The notes below the pieces were generated by a model. That model was not told the DNA's origin and did not search any database. It was given only the letters and a program-made list of their open reading frames with translations. The translations under genes were made by a program, and so were the position numbers. A DNA stretch of 26,138 nucleotides, taken from NCBI GenBank assembly GCA_036897095.1, contig JAYMSP010002123.1:1-26138 (forward strand), given 5' to 3'. Positions 1-10,336 of this stretch are shown here, piece by piece. Numbering within the stretch: the stretch's first letter is position 1; the number at the start of each line of letters is the position of its first letter. Source of the DNA: Plantago elongata (taxonomy: Eukaryota > Streptophyta > Magnoliopsida > Lamiales > Plantaginaceae).

Positions 1-82
1 ACCACGGACCGGCCGTGGCATGTGTGCCGCGTGGCACGCGGAGGAGACCGCATGGCCACCGCGTGGCGGACCCAAGGCCGCC

Positions 83-90
83 TATATATA
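83..90 (+). promoter_or_regulatory. TATA box of the putative LTR promoter
   Basis: TATATATA lies between a GC-rich upstream block and a CT-rich leader starting about 25 bases downstream, which is the layout of a plant core promoter. If the region is an LTR, this would mark the U3/R border. No start site can be proven from sequence. Confidence 0.45.
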
Positions 91-1821
91 CGACCGCTAC
101 TCCTCTTCCACTCACACCAACAAGAGCCAAAGAAACTGACTGTTAGCCGTTGCACAGTCGACCTCTTCCGTTCTTGCCTCGATTCGGTTTTCCCTTCCCC
201 CTCTACTCTCGCCCTTCCCCGCGCCACCGCCGCCCCTTGCCGGAGCGAGTCGACATCCACGGTCGACGTTCGGTTAGTGGTCTCGCTTGTTAGAAATTAA
301 TTTTTTTGGGGACGGGAATTTGAGTTGTTTTAATACTGTGATTCTGTGTGTATATGGGTGTTGATTGAGCAATTTGGTTGAGTAGTATCGGTACCAATCT
401 GCAAGATAAGTTAGTAGTATGCGAAGCTCGATTAGAAGATTCAGCTTCATTTACCGATTTAAAATGCATCTAAAGTTTAATTGCTCAAGTTTTGGCCATT
501 TTAAACAACCTTATGTCTAAGTAGCAGTATACTACAATTAGTGGTCTGTGAAGCTGTGTAGTTCGTATTATTATCCCATTAGATCTTGCTATTAATTTTG
601 TAACTAGGATGAAAGAGTATGTCGTGAAGTAACTGGTAATAAATGTTATTAGGGGCAGTGTGTATAAAATGAATTGGTGGTTTCACAGGAAATGAATAAC
701 CATAAATGGTATACTGCTTAATGATGGTAATGATCCTGTAGTTGAGAATAATAAGAAATTGTTACTGTAAAATGTATATGTTAGATCAAGAGTATGCGTG
801 TGAAAATAATAAACGTGTTGCAATGACTAATAGTTGTCAATGTGTGAATAATAAGCTGTAGTAGGGAGCTTAGTATACCGCAATGTTGAAATAATTATGA
901 TGCATAAGTTGGTAAAAGATGATTAAAATACGGCATATTATAAGTTTAGGTCCATATGGCGTAATTTGCACGTAGTAAACTCGTGATTATAATTCTGCTC
1001 GTAGTTCTGTGTCGTGCATGTTAGATGTTACCTGTTGACTCGCATATACGAAGAGAGGATACTATCAATTAGCTAGTAATAAAGGTTGGTGGTTTTATAT
1101 GAAGTAGATAACCAGAAATAAATTAATGTTTAATGCTGGTAGAAGTCAAGTGGATAAAGTAGTATAGCTCGTATGTATCATAGTTGTCGTATATTAAATG
1201 CATGAGTAAATTACTCGAATAAGTGTTGAGTCGAGAATTAGAACCTGCCTATCGCGTAATTTAGTGATTTAAGATTGATTGTTACAACTAAATGACCATG
1301 TGATTACATGTTTAGTTGATTTGATCTGTTGAGGGTAAAACTTTGGGAGTCCCTTGATTAATATTAGCCTTCAAAAATTAAGTACGTATTATCTATTTAT
1401 CAGGAGATACAGAGCTACATAATTTGCAAGACTTTGAAGGTGAGTGATGATTGGCTTTCGGCGTCATGCCCTGGGAAAAGCTAAATTGCCATCTTTCCTC
1501 GTTTTAAATTCCTGTATTCATTCTCCTTCTTGAGCTATCTTTTTGAAACCACTTTGTCTATGCGTCGATACCTTGACTAACTCGACTCGAGTACTAATTG
1601 CGACTGTTTGATTAATATTGAGTCTTTTGAAACCGAAATCCTGCATGTGTCTTGATTTTGACTTGTTAGCATGCTATTCATGTTAGCTCCTGAAATTGCA
1701 TCTTGATCATCTTCTGTTATTCCACACGAAATGCATTGCACGAAAATGATTTTGAAAGCAACCACGCACTACTTGTTTTCTGAAAAAATGGGGAAACCGT
1801 TTTGGTTGACACCGTCGACCT

Positions 1822-1966
1822 CTAGTTCGTAAAGCTGGAATATCAAACAACATCTAGTTCGTAAAGCTGGAATATCAAACATCATCTAGTTCGTAAAGTT
1901 GGAATGTCAAACAACATCTAGTTTGTGAATCTAGTTCGTAAATCTAGTTTGTGAAGCTGGGGTATG
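1822..1966 (+). repeat. Composite minisatellite: 32-bp units followed by 13-bp units
   Basis: Three 32-bp units begin with CTAGTTCGTAAAG at 1822, 1854 and 1886 and differ at only a few bases. They are followed by two 13-bp units at 1918 and 1931 (CTAGTTTGTGAAT, CTAGTTCGTAAAT) and a final partial unit at 1944. The short unit is the first part of the long one, so the array mixes two periods built from the same core. It lies inside the probable LTR. Confidence 0.85.
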
Positions 1967-2489
1967 TACCTTGCAGCATGTTATTAAAGCAGGGTGATGT
2001 CACCTACAACAGTATCATTCTAGTTCGTTCCTGGTTTCCCCGTGTTTTAAAAAAAATGTTTGATGACTAGCTTTAAGTGGTGGTTTGCTATACTGATTAT
2101 GTGCATACTCGCATTTCATGCATGCTTGATTATCCTGACTGAGTCGTATGACTGATCCTCTCTCGTTTCAATAATGTTTTTTCCAGGACAAGAGCACGAG
2201 GAGAGGTTCGGGTAGATAGACTGACAGATCGAGAGTACACTTTGTACCGCTGCCACTTGCTAAGACATGTGTTTCTTTAAATTATCGAATTATAACTTAT
2301 ATTCGGGTTTGTAATAAATATTACTTTTGATATATCGAAGTATTTGGGAGTCGGCATATTCCTTGACGTCCGGATTAGGTTAGGGCCTTACAGGATAAAT
2401 CCCGAATTCTCATATTAAAAATTTCGGGACGAGATTGAGATTAATTTTACAATCCAATTGGGATTTGGGATCCCAAATGGAATTATATA

Positions 2490-2490
2490 T

Positions 2491-2547
<57 letters not shown>
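2490..2547 (+). repeat. (TG)n then (TA)n microsatellite
   Basis: A TG dinucleotide run with one TA interruption near 2495 passes directly into a short TA run at about 2536-2547. It lies just outside the probable LTR end, in AT-rich sequence. Confidence 0.95.
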
Positions 2548-2931
2548 GGTAGTACAATGTTTTATAATTAGAATTAAATAGTAAATCATTATACTTTATA
2601 AGTAGAATTGAATAATTTATAATTTATTAATCTATTTTGGTAGTACAATATTTTTAAATTGGAATTATATGTTTGCACTACAACTTTTAAATCAACCATG
2701 GGTATTCTAAATTTAAAGCAAATTTAATCTTTAATTTTCTTGTTGATTTAATTATAGTGGAATTACATTTATGATGATGTTTAAAGTTCTGAATCAAACA
2801 TATTATGTTGCCTATATTTATTTAAAAATAGTATAAAACAACTCAGTATTTGAAGTTGATGATGAATATGCATTAGGTTTATTTGGGATCTCTAAGCATC
2901 GTATGGTTAAGAGCCTACCCACTTGAGTATC
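2548..2931. other. AT-rich gene-free interval
   Basis: No coding signal, RNA gene or clear repeat was seen. The sequence is AT-rich and leads into the truncated Ty3 remnant. The Ty3 break point lies somewhere near 2880-2930 but cannot be fixed without a related intact element. Confidence 0.5.
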
Positions 2932-3426
2932 AGACATCAAATGGCAGATGGTTTAGATGTCATGTTGGAGGAAAGGCAGCTGATGCATGACACTATTAAG
3001 AAGCAACAATATGATGAAACAATTTGCAAACAAGCATAGGTCTGAAAGGGAGTTTCACGTAGGAGATTGGGTGTACCTTAAACTCAAACCATACATGCAA
3101 TTGACTATGAGGAGCTCTAGAGTGTGGAAGCTGAGTCCCAAGTATGCAGGACCGTTTCAGGTTAAAGAGAAAGTTGATTCCCTGGCATACAAGTTAATTT
3201 TGCTTGCTGATAGCAAGATAGGCCCAGTCTTCCAGGTATCCTTGCTTAGAAAGCATGTCAATGATGCTAGTCCAGTCTCTGCAGGGAAGTTACCTCCTAT
3301 GAATGAAGATGGGCAAGTAGTTTTGCAGCCTATTGCGCTATTGGGAAGAAGACTGATCAAGAAGAATAATGTTGCAGTGGTTAAAGTCCTAGTGCAATGG
3401 GCTCATTTCGGGACAAGCATCAAATG
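2932..3426 (+). pseudogene. Ty3 integrase C-terminal fragment with chromodomain-like tail
   Basis: The longest open frame (2987-3427) reads as the C-terminal DNA-binding part of a plant Ty3 integrase. It has KHRSEREFHVGDWVYLKL, then a WKLSPKYAGPFQV block, then a FQVSLLRKHV segment, and ends in a QPIALLGRRLIKK stretch like the start of a chromodomain. These blocks occur in this order in chromovirus-type integrases. The preceding helix (MADGLDVMLEERQLMHD, about 2941-2990) is in another frame, so there is a frameshift near 2990. The final chromodomain is shortened, with a second likely disruption near 3410. Catalytic integrase, reverse transcriptase, protease and gag are absent. This is the 3' end of a decayed element, and the 3' LTR follows directly. 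Confidence 0.85.
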
Positions 3427-3439
3427 AAGGAGCGGGCAA
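3427..3439 (+). other. Polypurine tract of the Ty3 remnant
   Basis: A purine-rich stretch (GAAGGAGCGGGCAA, about 3426-3439) sits between the end of the integrase remnant and the TGTTG that opens the LTR. This is where plus-strand priming occurs in LTR retroelements. The match to the usual arrangement is good but the tract is interrupted by two C residues. Confidence 0.5.
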
Positions 3440-3724
3440 TGTTGTAGTCAAACCATCGCTCTTAGCTTGATTCGAGATTTAGGCGAGCAGAGCGGCTGAT
3501 GATAAGTGCGTTAGAGTGCAACTGTTTGAGAGAAGCAGATTATAACACGTGTCTTCTAATCGAACAACTCCTGAACATTTAGTTCATCAGATTAGATAAT
3601 TTGTCATTTTAATTTAGTTATAAATAGCAATTCGATTCATTTGTAATTCATAACAGAAATATTAATCAATTGACTCGAGGTATTTGACCATCAATTTTCT
3701 CGTGATAGAAAACTGACCGCAACA
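3440..3724 (+). mobile_element. 3' LTR of the Ty3 remnant
   Basis: The segment starts TGTTG after the purine tract and ends CAACA, a 5-bp terminal inverted repeat with TG/CA ends. It carries a TATA-like TTATAAATAG near 3618 and measures about 285 bases, typical of a short plant Ty3 LTR. No second copy is in the window, so the borders rest on the terminal motifs alone. No target duplication can be tested because the 5' half of the element is lost. Confidence 0.55.
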
Positions 3725-4220
3725 ACCAATTGATTCATGTGAGTTGCACCGGACGTAGAGTAAGCCTGATAATCTATTTCATAAGGACAAAGAATCATCG
3801 AAGAATCATCGAGTGAGTTTTACAACACTTGATTGTGATTTAGTTGAAAGTCCCGCTATACACCCTTTATTTCACCGATATAAGCTAATATCCTATATGG
3901 GCATTCCCAAGTTCCAATTACTTTATAGTTTATACGAGTAGTGTTACTGCTTACTTGTATTGAAATGGACGGTTTCCAATAGGGATTTAGCAAAGATTAG
4001 TCAAGTAGAAGGAAAAATGATGAGCAAATGAGATGAGTGGGGGTACTAGGTTTAAAAAGAGAATGAATCTAGAATAATTTAAGTATGTGAAACCAATTAC
4101 CGGAGCCAGCCGCAATAATTGACGGCGATTGATCTTCGGTCGGTGCTAAGTGCCAAACTAAAGTATCTGTACTACTTCTCCACTTTTGTCCAAAAATTTC
4201 TCGATCCTACTAAAATATTA
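3725..4220. other. Gene-free interval
   Basis: No convincing coding sequence or element was recognised. A short direct duplication (AAGAATCATCG at about 3790 and again at about 3801) is visible. The open frame beginning near 4119 has an AT-rich, low-complexity translation and overlaps a MITE. Confidence 0.5.
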
Positions 4221-4408
4221 CTCCCTCTCTATACGAGAATAAATAACTTCAATTCTTTTTATATCTATACCATTATAAATACTTTTTCTACTTTCAACAA
4301 CATTTTCAATTTAAACACACCACATATCTTTTTATCTTTTAATATTTTACATTGCACATTAAACTTCATATAAAAAAAAAAGTGTCATTTATTATAAGAC
4401 GGATGGAG
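4221..4408 (+). mobile_element. Stowaway-like MITE with TA target duplication
   Basis: The element starts CTCCCTCTCTATA and ends AAGACGGATGGAG; these are imperfect inverted repeats related to the Stowaway consensus CTCCCTCCGTCC. It is flanked by TA on both sides (4219-4220 and 4409-4410), as expected for Tc1/mariner-derived MITEs. Length is 188 bases, AT-rich, without coding capacity. Confidence 0.75.
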
Positions 4409-4410
4409 TA

Positions 4411-5360
4411 CTTGACAGGTCCAACCTCCATCCATCTCGAACTCAACTTATCACTCTTTATTTTAATCCGTTACAAACTCAATTTTTTTATTTTATATCA
4501 CTTTCTCAATCTCGAATTAAATTTCCTACATTCATCATTTATGGGTTTCTTTTCAACTTAGACCGTTTATAAATATTTTAAATTTTTTATGTAATGATAA
4601 TTTAACCTTAATAAATAATAACGAAGCGCAACTCAATTTTTAAGGCGTTTAATCAATATGTTTGGGGTTCTAGTCACTCTAATAATTTAAGAAAAAAAAA
4701 TCCCTTAAAGATTCAATTATGTCCATGCACAACTGTAGTTTTTAGTTTTAAGATGTCATGTTAATTTTTTTTGAAACGGTTAAATTATAAATACTTTCTC
4801 ATATATTAAATATTTCTTTACTTCTAACCCACCTTATACTTTTATCAGAAATTAAATTCGGCACCTCTCCCTCACCGTTTCTACTCCATTCTACTATCTT
4901 CTTACGTTAATTAAAGATTATTGGAACGGAAAATGACCCTAATCGTGGACTAGAGCTAGTATCGTAGATAATTTTGTCGTATGCTACTACTAGCTAGTTT
5001 GATTTGGTAATTAAGTGTTGACAGAGTCTGGGTAAGTGAGTGAGTTAGTCCAAGTCTCGAAGATGATAATTTATCTTTGATGGAAATTCAGGTCCACAGA
5101 ACATGTTCTTCATTGCATGCGTGAGATCTCCATTCATTTGATCATCGGTGGAGTCATTATAATTATTTTATTTCATCTCGCTGCAGGATTGTTTGACTCT
5201 TTCGGTTGAATCATTTGTACTTGGGTGCATCCAATATTTATCTTTTATTCTCATCGGTCAAGATCATACACTGTTTCATATTATGACAACACACTTCATG
5301 CCAATATAATCCATATCTATAAAATAAATAATATACTAATCATCGATCACATTTTTTCAA
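4411..5360. other. AT-rich gene-free interval
   Basis: No protein domain, RNA gene or clear terminal repeats were seen. Short open frames here give low-complexity translations typical of AT-rich DNA. Confidence 0.5.
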
Positions 5361-5617
5361 CTCCGTCCTCCATCATAAGCAAATGACCTTATTGTCTTTT
5401 TCCGATCAATATTATCTAACTTTAACTCGAATTTACTTCTAAATCGTATATATAAATTGTTTAATTTAAAAATACAATAAAATTTTATGAAGTAAAATTT
5501 TATTATATGATTGAATTGGACAATTTATATATATGATTTAAGAGTAAATTCGAGTTAATATTATATATCATTGATTATAAAAAACTAAAATGTACATTTA
5601 ATCTGGGATGAAGGGAG
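5361..5617 (+). mobile_element. Foldback Stowaway-like MITE
   Basis: The right end reads GGGATGAAGGGAG followed by TA (5618-5619), matching a Stowaway terminus; the left end CTCCGTCCTCCATC is a degenerate partner. Internally the whole element folds back. The arms 5422-5460 and 5520-5558 are inverted copies with 36 of 39 matches, and the complementarity continues inward to a loop near 5488-5492 and outward with lower identity. The left flank is AA rather than TA, so one target duplication copy has mutated or the border is a few bases off. Confidence 0.7.
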
Positions 5618-5799
5618 TACATAATAATTAAAAAGAAAGAAAAAGAGATAGAGAGAAAGAAAACTACACAATAACTCGACGCTTCCAAGTTCCAATTATG
5701 AGTGTTTCATAACTGATTTGAAACTCTATTTTAGTTGAGTTTTAAGAATGTGTGAAATAGTATGAATACTGGAATTTAATATTTTGGTAAATATTATAA

Positions 5800-6340
5800 T
5801 TTGATTATGTATACTGTCTATACTCTTGTGCTGTAAACGGTGAAGAGTATATTCAACACACTCTAAGACTTCGATAAAAAATATATAAATCAGAAAGACA
5901 ACGGAAATAAACTGGAACACGATATAAGTTTCTAGCAGGTTATCTATGTCGATAACCCACCGAACCTCAAGGCGAAAGTATCCACTATATGAATTAACAT
6001 ATAATGAATACAAGGTTACTACTCTAGCTATATTCTAGGAATGCAACTAGATGAAAAACAACCAAGTAGATGTAAGGAATGAACCGTACTAGTTTAGCTC
6101 TTAATCTCTGGACTAATCACTAGATAAAACTTGGAAAAGGTTGATGACAAAATACGTGCAACAAATATACTATGGGAATTGACTTGCTTGAAACACGTAG
6201 TTTTGTCTTCAATGTAGACACCCTTTATATAAATCTTGAAGTCGACTTTATTGGGGCATAATCCTACATTGACTCATGTTATGATTCATGTCAATCTTCG
6301 ACTTAGTTTTTGTCTTTCTTCACATCACAAACCTGTCAAA
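5800..6340 (-). mobile_element. 3' LTR of the Sirevirus-like copia element (approximate borders)
   Basis: On the minus strand, directly after the polypurine tract, comes a promoter-like region with a TATA box (6224-6233) and then a 5'-untranslated-like stretch with no coding content. Its position downstream of gag-pol and the extra ORF is that of a 3' LTR. The start is probably a TG near 6330-6340 and the end a CA near 5800-5815. The 5' LTR is missing, so the borders cannot be confirmed by pairing. The open frame at 5726-6013 is antisense-independent noise across this LTR. Confidence 0.55.
6224..6233 (-). promoter_or_regulatory. TATA box in the copia 3' LTR
   Basis: TTTATATAAA is palindromic but lies at the expected place for a minus-strand LTR promoter, about 100 bases into the putative LTR. 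Confidence 0.5.
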
Positions 6341-6360
6341 ACAAGTGCAAGATAAAAATG

Positions 6361-6370
6361 CTCCCCCTGA
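6361..6370 (-). other. Polypurine tract of the copia element
   Basis: The minus strand reads TCAGGGGGAG, the G-rich purine tract typical of Ty1/copia and Sirevirus elements. It lies between the extra 3' ORF and the 3' LTR and would prime plus-strand DNA synthesis. Confidence 0.75.
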
Positions 6371-6593
6371 ATAAAGTAGATCATAGCATAGTTGGACACA
6401 AAACATAAAAGTTAGAATCCTAAGGTTATTACAGACCAAAGTACCATTGGGAACAACACTCCCTGTTAAATAGTTCAAAATAAACAAATTCACCAAGTAG
6501 GGTGTACTCAGTTCACCCTAGGCAACCTGTTCCTCATCATGATCTGCTTGTTCTTCACTTTGCTCTCCTTCATGTTCTTCTCCCTGCACTTGT

Positions 6594-8283
6594 TCATTTA
6601 CTCCCCCCTTGATGTGCTGAAAGTAAAGACTTCACAGTAGCCCTCATCAACCGGAGACCCTCAATCTGCTGATCAATGCTAGCAAGTTGAGCATGTAGAA
6701 CCTCCCTAGGAATCTTCACACATCCAGTATCATCCACAGTGCTAGCAGCCGCATCTAACCAAGGAAGATCACATCTATGAGAGCCACCGATAAACGCTAG
6801 ATGAACCCTTACCTGCCCAATCTCCACCAATTCCTCACTCTTTTTGGGGACAAATCCTTGAGACAGCAGAATCTTGAAGATCAGTGAAATGTGAGGGAGT
6901 ATAGTGGAGTTACCTCTACCCAACACATTTGCCATGTGCATAAATACCCGATGCCCAAAGTCAAATGGAATGCCCATCTTCAGCCGATAGATAATCATGG
7001 CAATTTCCCAAGTGCCAGTGGCCACATTTGTTGTGGGAAGCCAGCTTGTAGCAGCCAGGTGATAGAGCACCACACTAAGAGATGTCAGTCGAGAAAGGGG
7101 TGGCTTAGCTCTAGGTAACCAGTGTGTCATCTTACCCCCAGTAAGTTCCTTCAGCACCTCATCTTTGTTGATGTGTGTATCCAATATACCCTCAGCAGAC
7201 ATGTTCAAGACACGATTGATAACGGAAGGTGTAACAGTGTAGATCTTTTTCCTAAGGTACACCTTGCCAAAATTCTCAGAATCTACATCAGAAAACTACT
7301 CACTCATGTTGCAGTAAAACTCCCGAACAACATCCGGAACAAATGGCCCAAGTGATAACATAGTAGGGAGAAAATTCCTAGCCTCTAGAAGGTGATAGAT
7401 CCTATGTGTCTTAAACTCTGAGATACACAAACATTTTTCATGAAACACATTCTTGTCCTCAAAACTGGTAAAACAACTCACGCATATCTTTAGTAATTTA
7501 TCATCATAAGCGCAAAAGAGGTCAGAGGAGTATTACCATATGGAGGTGTGGAAGGGTGTGTAGTGACGATATCCTTATCCTTTGCTCTAGTAGAGCGAGT
7601 GACAGGAGTTGTGAAGTGCTTGGTGTAGCCGCTGCACTGAGTTCCCCAAAAACCTTGCGTCTGGACCTGGTGCGGATGAAGCGTAGAGGAGTTTCATCGG
7701 AATCAACCTCATCAAGGTTGACAACCTCAGTAGGGGTTGGATCATTTGCAGGAACCACATGTGTCACCTCTATAATAGGGGATGCAACCTCAACACTCTC
7801 CTGAGCAACTGGCGGGAGTTCAGAATCAAGGTCCACATTTGAAGCAGGTGGATTCAATTGGGCAATCGGTGAACTAAAAAGCTGAGAAGAGCTCTAGTCT
7901 TGAGCCGGAGAAGGGGTAATGCTTGGTTCTTGAGCCTGAACTTCATCAATTGATGTTGATGAAGCCCCAATAGGCATTGCTGGATTTTGACTAACACCCA
8001 TTTTAACCAAATCAGTCTCTTCACCGGACTCAAATATCAAAATCACTGTCTTTTATGGAACCCTAGCTGGTGCAGTGGTATGAGTATGTCCTATGTCCTG
8101 CACTAAGGTCTCCGTTGGTTGGAAAACCACTGTTGAGAGAGGCAGAGTGCTTCCCTGGTCGATCAGAGCTACTATGCTTACGGGTGTAGGGTTGGCAATG
8201 GGTGCATAAGTCGATCGAGGCAGCTTTTTGGAGGGGCTTGGGGAGGTGTTTAGCTTGCGCTTTGTTGATCGTTTGGGAGCCAT
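6594..8283 (-). pseudogene. Extra 3' ORF of the copia element, putative plant transposon protein family
   Basis: Reading from ATG at 8283 (MAPKRSTKRKLNTSPSPSKK), the product begins with a basic Ser/Pro-rich stretch, passes through a Pro/Val/acidic linker (about 7860-7600), then enters a conserved helical domain from about 7480 to 6720. That domain includes VVREFYCNM, a TPSVINRVLNM block, ELTGGKMTHWLP, and LAATSWLPTTNVATGTWE followed by IAMIIYRLKMG. This pattern resembles the family known as putative plant transposon protein domain (Pfam PF20167, named from memory). Stops interrupt it at 8053, near 7894 and near 7293, and there is a frameshift near 7590. An acidic tail continues in another frame past 6594. 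The ORF lies after RNase H and before the polypurine tract, the place of the env-like ORF in Sireviruses, but no signal peptide or membrane segment is visible. Its function is unknown. Confidence 0.7.
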
Positions 8284-9724
8284 TGAAGGTGAGATTTGGG
8301 GAATGTGGAATATACTCGAATTTGGGATTTTTTCTGGAGCTGAGGAGCAAGGACGGAAATAAATTGGAGAGGAATGCGAACAGTTGAGCAGTATCTTTTG
8401 TTTTTAAAACAGGGAGGGAGAGGCCACGTATGGTGAAGTGGCTGGGTTAGTTGGAAAGTGGAGAAGTGGAAGAGTGCAATTGAAGACTTGGGGTGTAACC
8501 GAAACATCATAATAATAGCCATTAGTATACTCTGAACACCAAAAAATAATTTTGAAAAAGAACTTCGTTGAAAAAAATTGTAACGGAACAACTGAGTTTC
8601 CAGAAAATATTTCTTTTGCAATTTTTTTTTTTTTTTTTGTTTTTCTAAACAATGGCAAAGCAGAAAAAACAAAGATAAGGGAAATACACAATGGAAAATT
8701 GTCAAAACTTAAGTGATAATCCTATGTCATGGTACAACAGGACTTCGAAAAGGCACTCAAACTTAGAACTTACCCATTGAAGAAAACCCAAGGCTCTATA
8801 TTCTAACACTCACCGCCCCACACATAACCAATGCAAATGCAAACCGACTAGTCAATCAGAAGTCAATGAAACTCAAAATCATGTATCGGGTGTAGTGGCG
8901 ACATTGACTCCTAATCAGTTCACAAAAAAGTCAAGCAATGACTCCAGCAAATCTCCACATATAGAAAGTAGAAAAGGTAAAGAGGGACAAAACTAAGAGT
9001 AAATGTATGTAGTTGTGCTAAGGAGGCATGTGTGTCACAAAAACCCAAAAAGCAATCAAGTACTTTTTATTGTCTTAACCTTGTCAACAAAAAGAAGGTA
9101 ATGCAAAGGTTGTTGTATGTGTATGTTGAAAAGGATACCCATTGAATGGAGGCAACCGGAGCCCCTACCACCCCAACAATTTTACTAGTCATTAGCTCAG
9201 TGAACCGGGTGTGCACATATGACTGAATGTAGACAGCCTGAACCCAACACCACAGTATCCTAATGCATGCACATTTGCCGGCACACCTTTATAAAGACCA
9301 CCCCAAGCACACCAATCGTACCGAATGATGGCAACCGGAGCCCCAAGCACCCCAAGCAACTAATGACTGTGCTTAGTGATCCCGAACAACAAAAAAAGAA
9401 CAAAAAGTAAAAGACAAGGAAGGTTTCATTAGACTCAACAACAATCAAGGTCTATTGGACCCGCAGCCTCCTCAGGGTGTAATGCATACAGGATAAGATA
9501 TATTTTATTTCTTTTGCTTAAAGGAGATAAGCTAAATCACATAGAGATCTTAAGCGAGTAACTAGAAGTAAGTTCAGCCAGACACCGTACAAGTCAAGGG
9601 AAACACAAATACTTCATGATTTAACGAAAACAAATAGACATACAAGAATCATACAAGGTATACACCACATGCAATACATGTGTCATCCGGTGGTGTTACG
9701 GACACACCCAAGGGCCTGATTCTC
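8284..9724 (-). other. Spacer between pol and the extra ORF of the copia element
   Basis: About 1.4 kb without a convincing gene on either strand. It contains a T17 run at 8622-8638 and two copies of GGCAACCGGAGCCCC (9151-9165 and 9330-9344) in similar surroundings rich in CCCCAAGCAC. On the element's strand this would be an untranslated leader for the extra ORF. The open frames at 8250-8705 and 9260-9448 have low-complexity translations and no recognised motif. Confidence 0.5.
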
Positions 9725-10336
9725 TTATAGAGCGCACATCCCGATGGATTTACACAAACTATAAAACCTCTCGGCATCTAAGGGCTTGGTGAATATGTCA
9801 GCTAGTTGAAAAGTGGTTTCAATATGTTGGATATCAATTAGCTTTGAGTCCACAAAATTCCGAAGAAAAAAGTGATGTCGGATGTCAATATGCTTAGTTC
9901 TAGAGTGTTGAACTGGATTTTTGGATATGTCAATGGCACTCAAATTATCACAAAACATAAGCAAAGTATTGCTTTGTAGACCATAATCATGCAACATGTG
10001 TTTTAACCATACCAATTGGGTGACACAACTACCAGCAGCTATATACTCGGATTCGGCAGTGGATAGAGATACACAGTTCTGTTTCTTACGGTACCATGAC
10101 ACCAAGTTATTACCTAAGTAAAAACATCCCCCACTGGTGGATTTTCGATCATCTAGGTCTCCTACCCAGTCAGAGTCGTTAAAACCTACCAAGTTTGAAT
10201 TAGTGTCCCGAGTATACTATATGCCAAAATTAGAAGTTCCAGACACATACCTGAGTATTCTTTTGACTACAACTAGATGAAATGTTCGAGGGTTGGCTTG
10301 GTATCTAGCACACACACATACGTCAAACATGATATC
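9725..10336 (-). pseudogene. Copia RNase H domain
   Basis: The minus-strand frame from 10192 to 9725 is a well-preserved Ty1/copia RNase H, which removes the RNA strand during reverse transcription. It shows the FNDSDWVGDLDDRKSTSG block, STAESEYIAA with the catalytic Glu, a D-N-x-S-A-I block followed by HSRTKHIDIRHHF, and the C-terminal ADIFTKPL signature. Homology continues upstream (IMFDVCVCARYQANP and RILRYVSGTSNFGI, about 10330-10205) but a stop near 10216 separates it from the open part. Just upstream is the 22-base G run that breaks the link to reverse transcriptase. Confidence 0.9.

Larger units (their letters stand above)
1..2392 (+). mobile_element. Probable long LTR (right-hand part), Ty3-type, 5' end outside window
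   Basis: The stretch begins GC-rich with a TATA box and pyrimidine-rich leader, turns AT-rich and non-coding, and ends in GGGCCTTACA at 2383-2392. That terminus has the CA end of an LTR. Its last 33 bases match, at 29 of 33 positions, the reverse complement of the start of the solo LTR at 14107-14139. No long ORF is convincing. No primer-binding site follows at 2393, so this may be a 3' or solo LTR whose left end lies outside the window. Inside are a minisatellite, a GTGAGT donor-like site at 1440-1445 and a pyrimidine-rich acceptor-like AG at 2185-2186. A host gene's 5' untranslated region with a long intron is an alternative. The terminus is seen directly; the LTR assignment is inferred. 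Confidence 0.45.

Noticed and set aside
22-300. 92-codon plus-strand ORF at the left edge
   Set aside because: It spans the TATA box and CT-rich leader, has Arg/Ser/Pro-biased composition from local GC content, and shows no domain; a start upstream of the TATA box is implausible.
4119-4561. Two overlapping plus-strand ORFs
   Set aside because: Phe/Ile/Asn/Leu-rich translations typical of AT-rich DNA; the first runs through a Stowaway MITE.
5726-6013. 95-codon minus-strand ORF with hydrophobic stretch
   Set aside because: It lies within the copia 3' LTR and its hydrophobicity follows from T-rich sequence; no signal or family pattern.
8250-8705. Minus-strand ORF with a hydrophobic N-terminus followed by poly-Lys, considered as an env-like leader
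   Set aside because: The Lys run comes from the T17 tract, the frame differs from the extra ORF, and no conserved motif is present.
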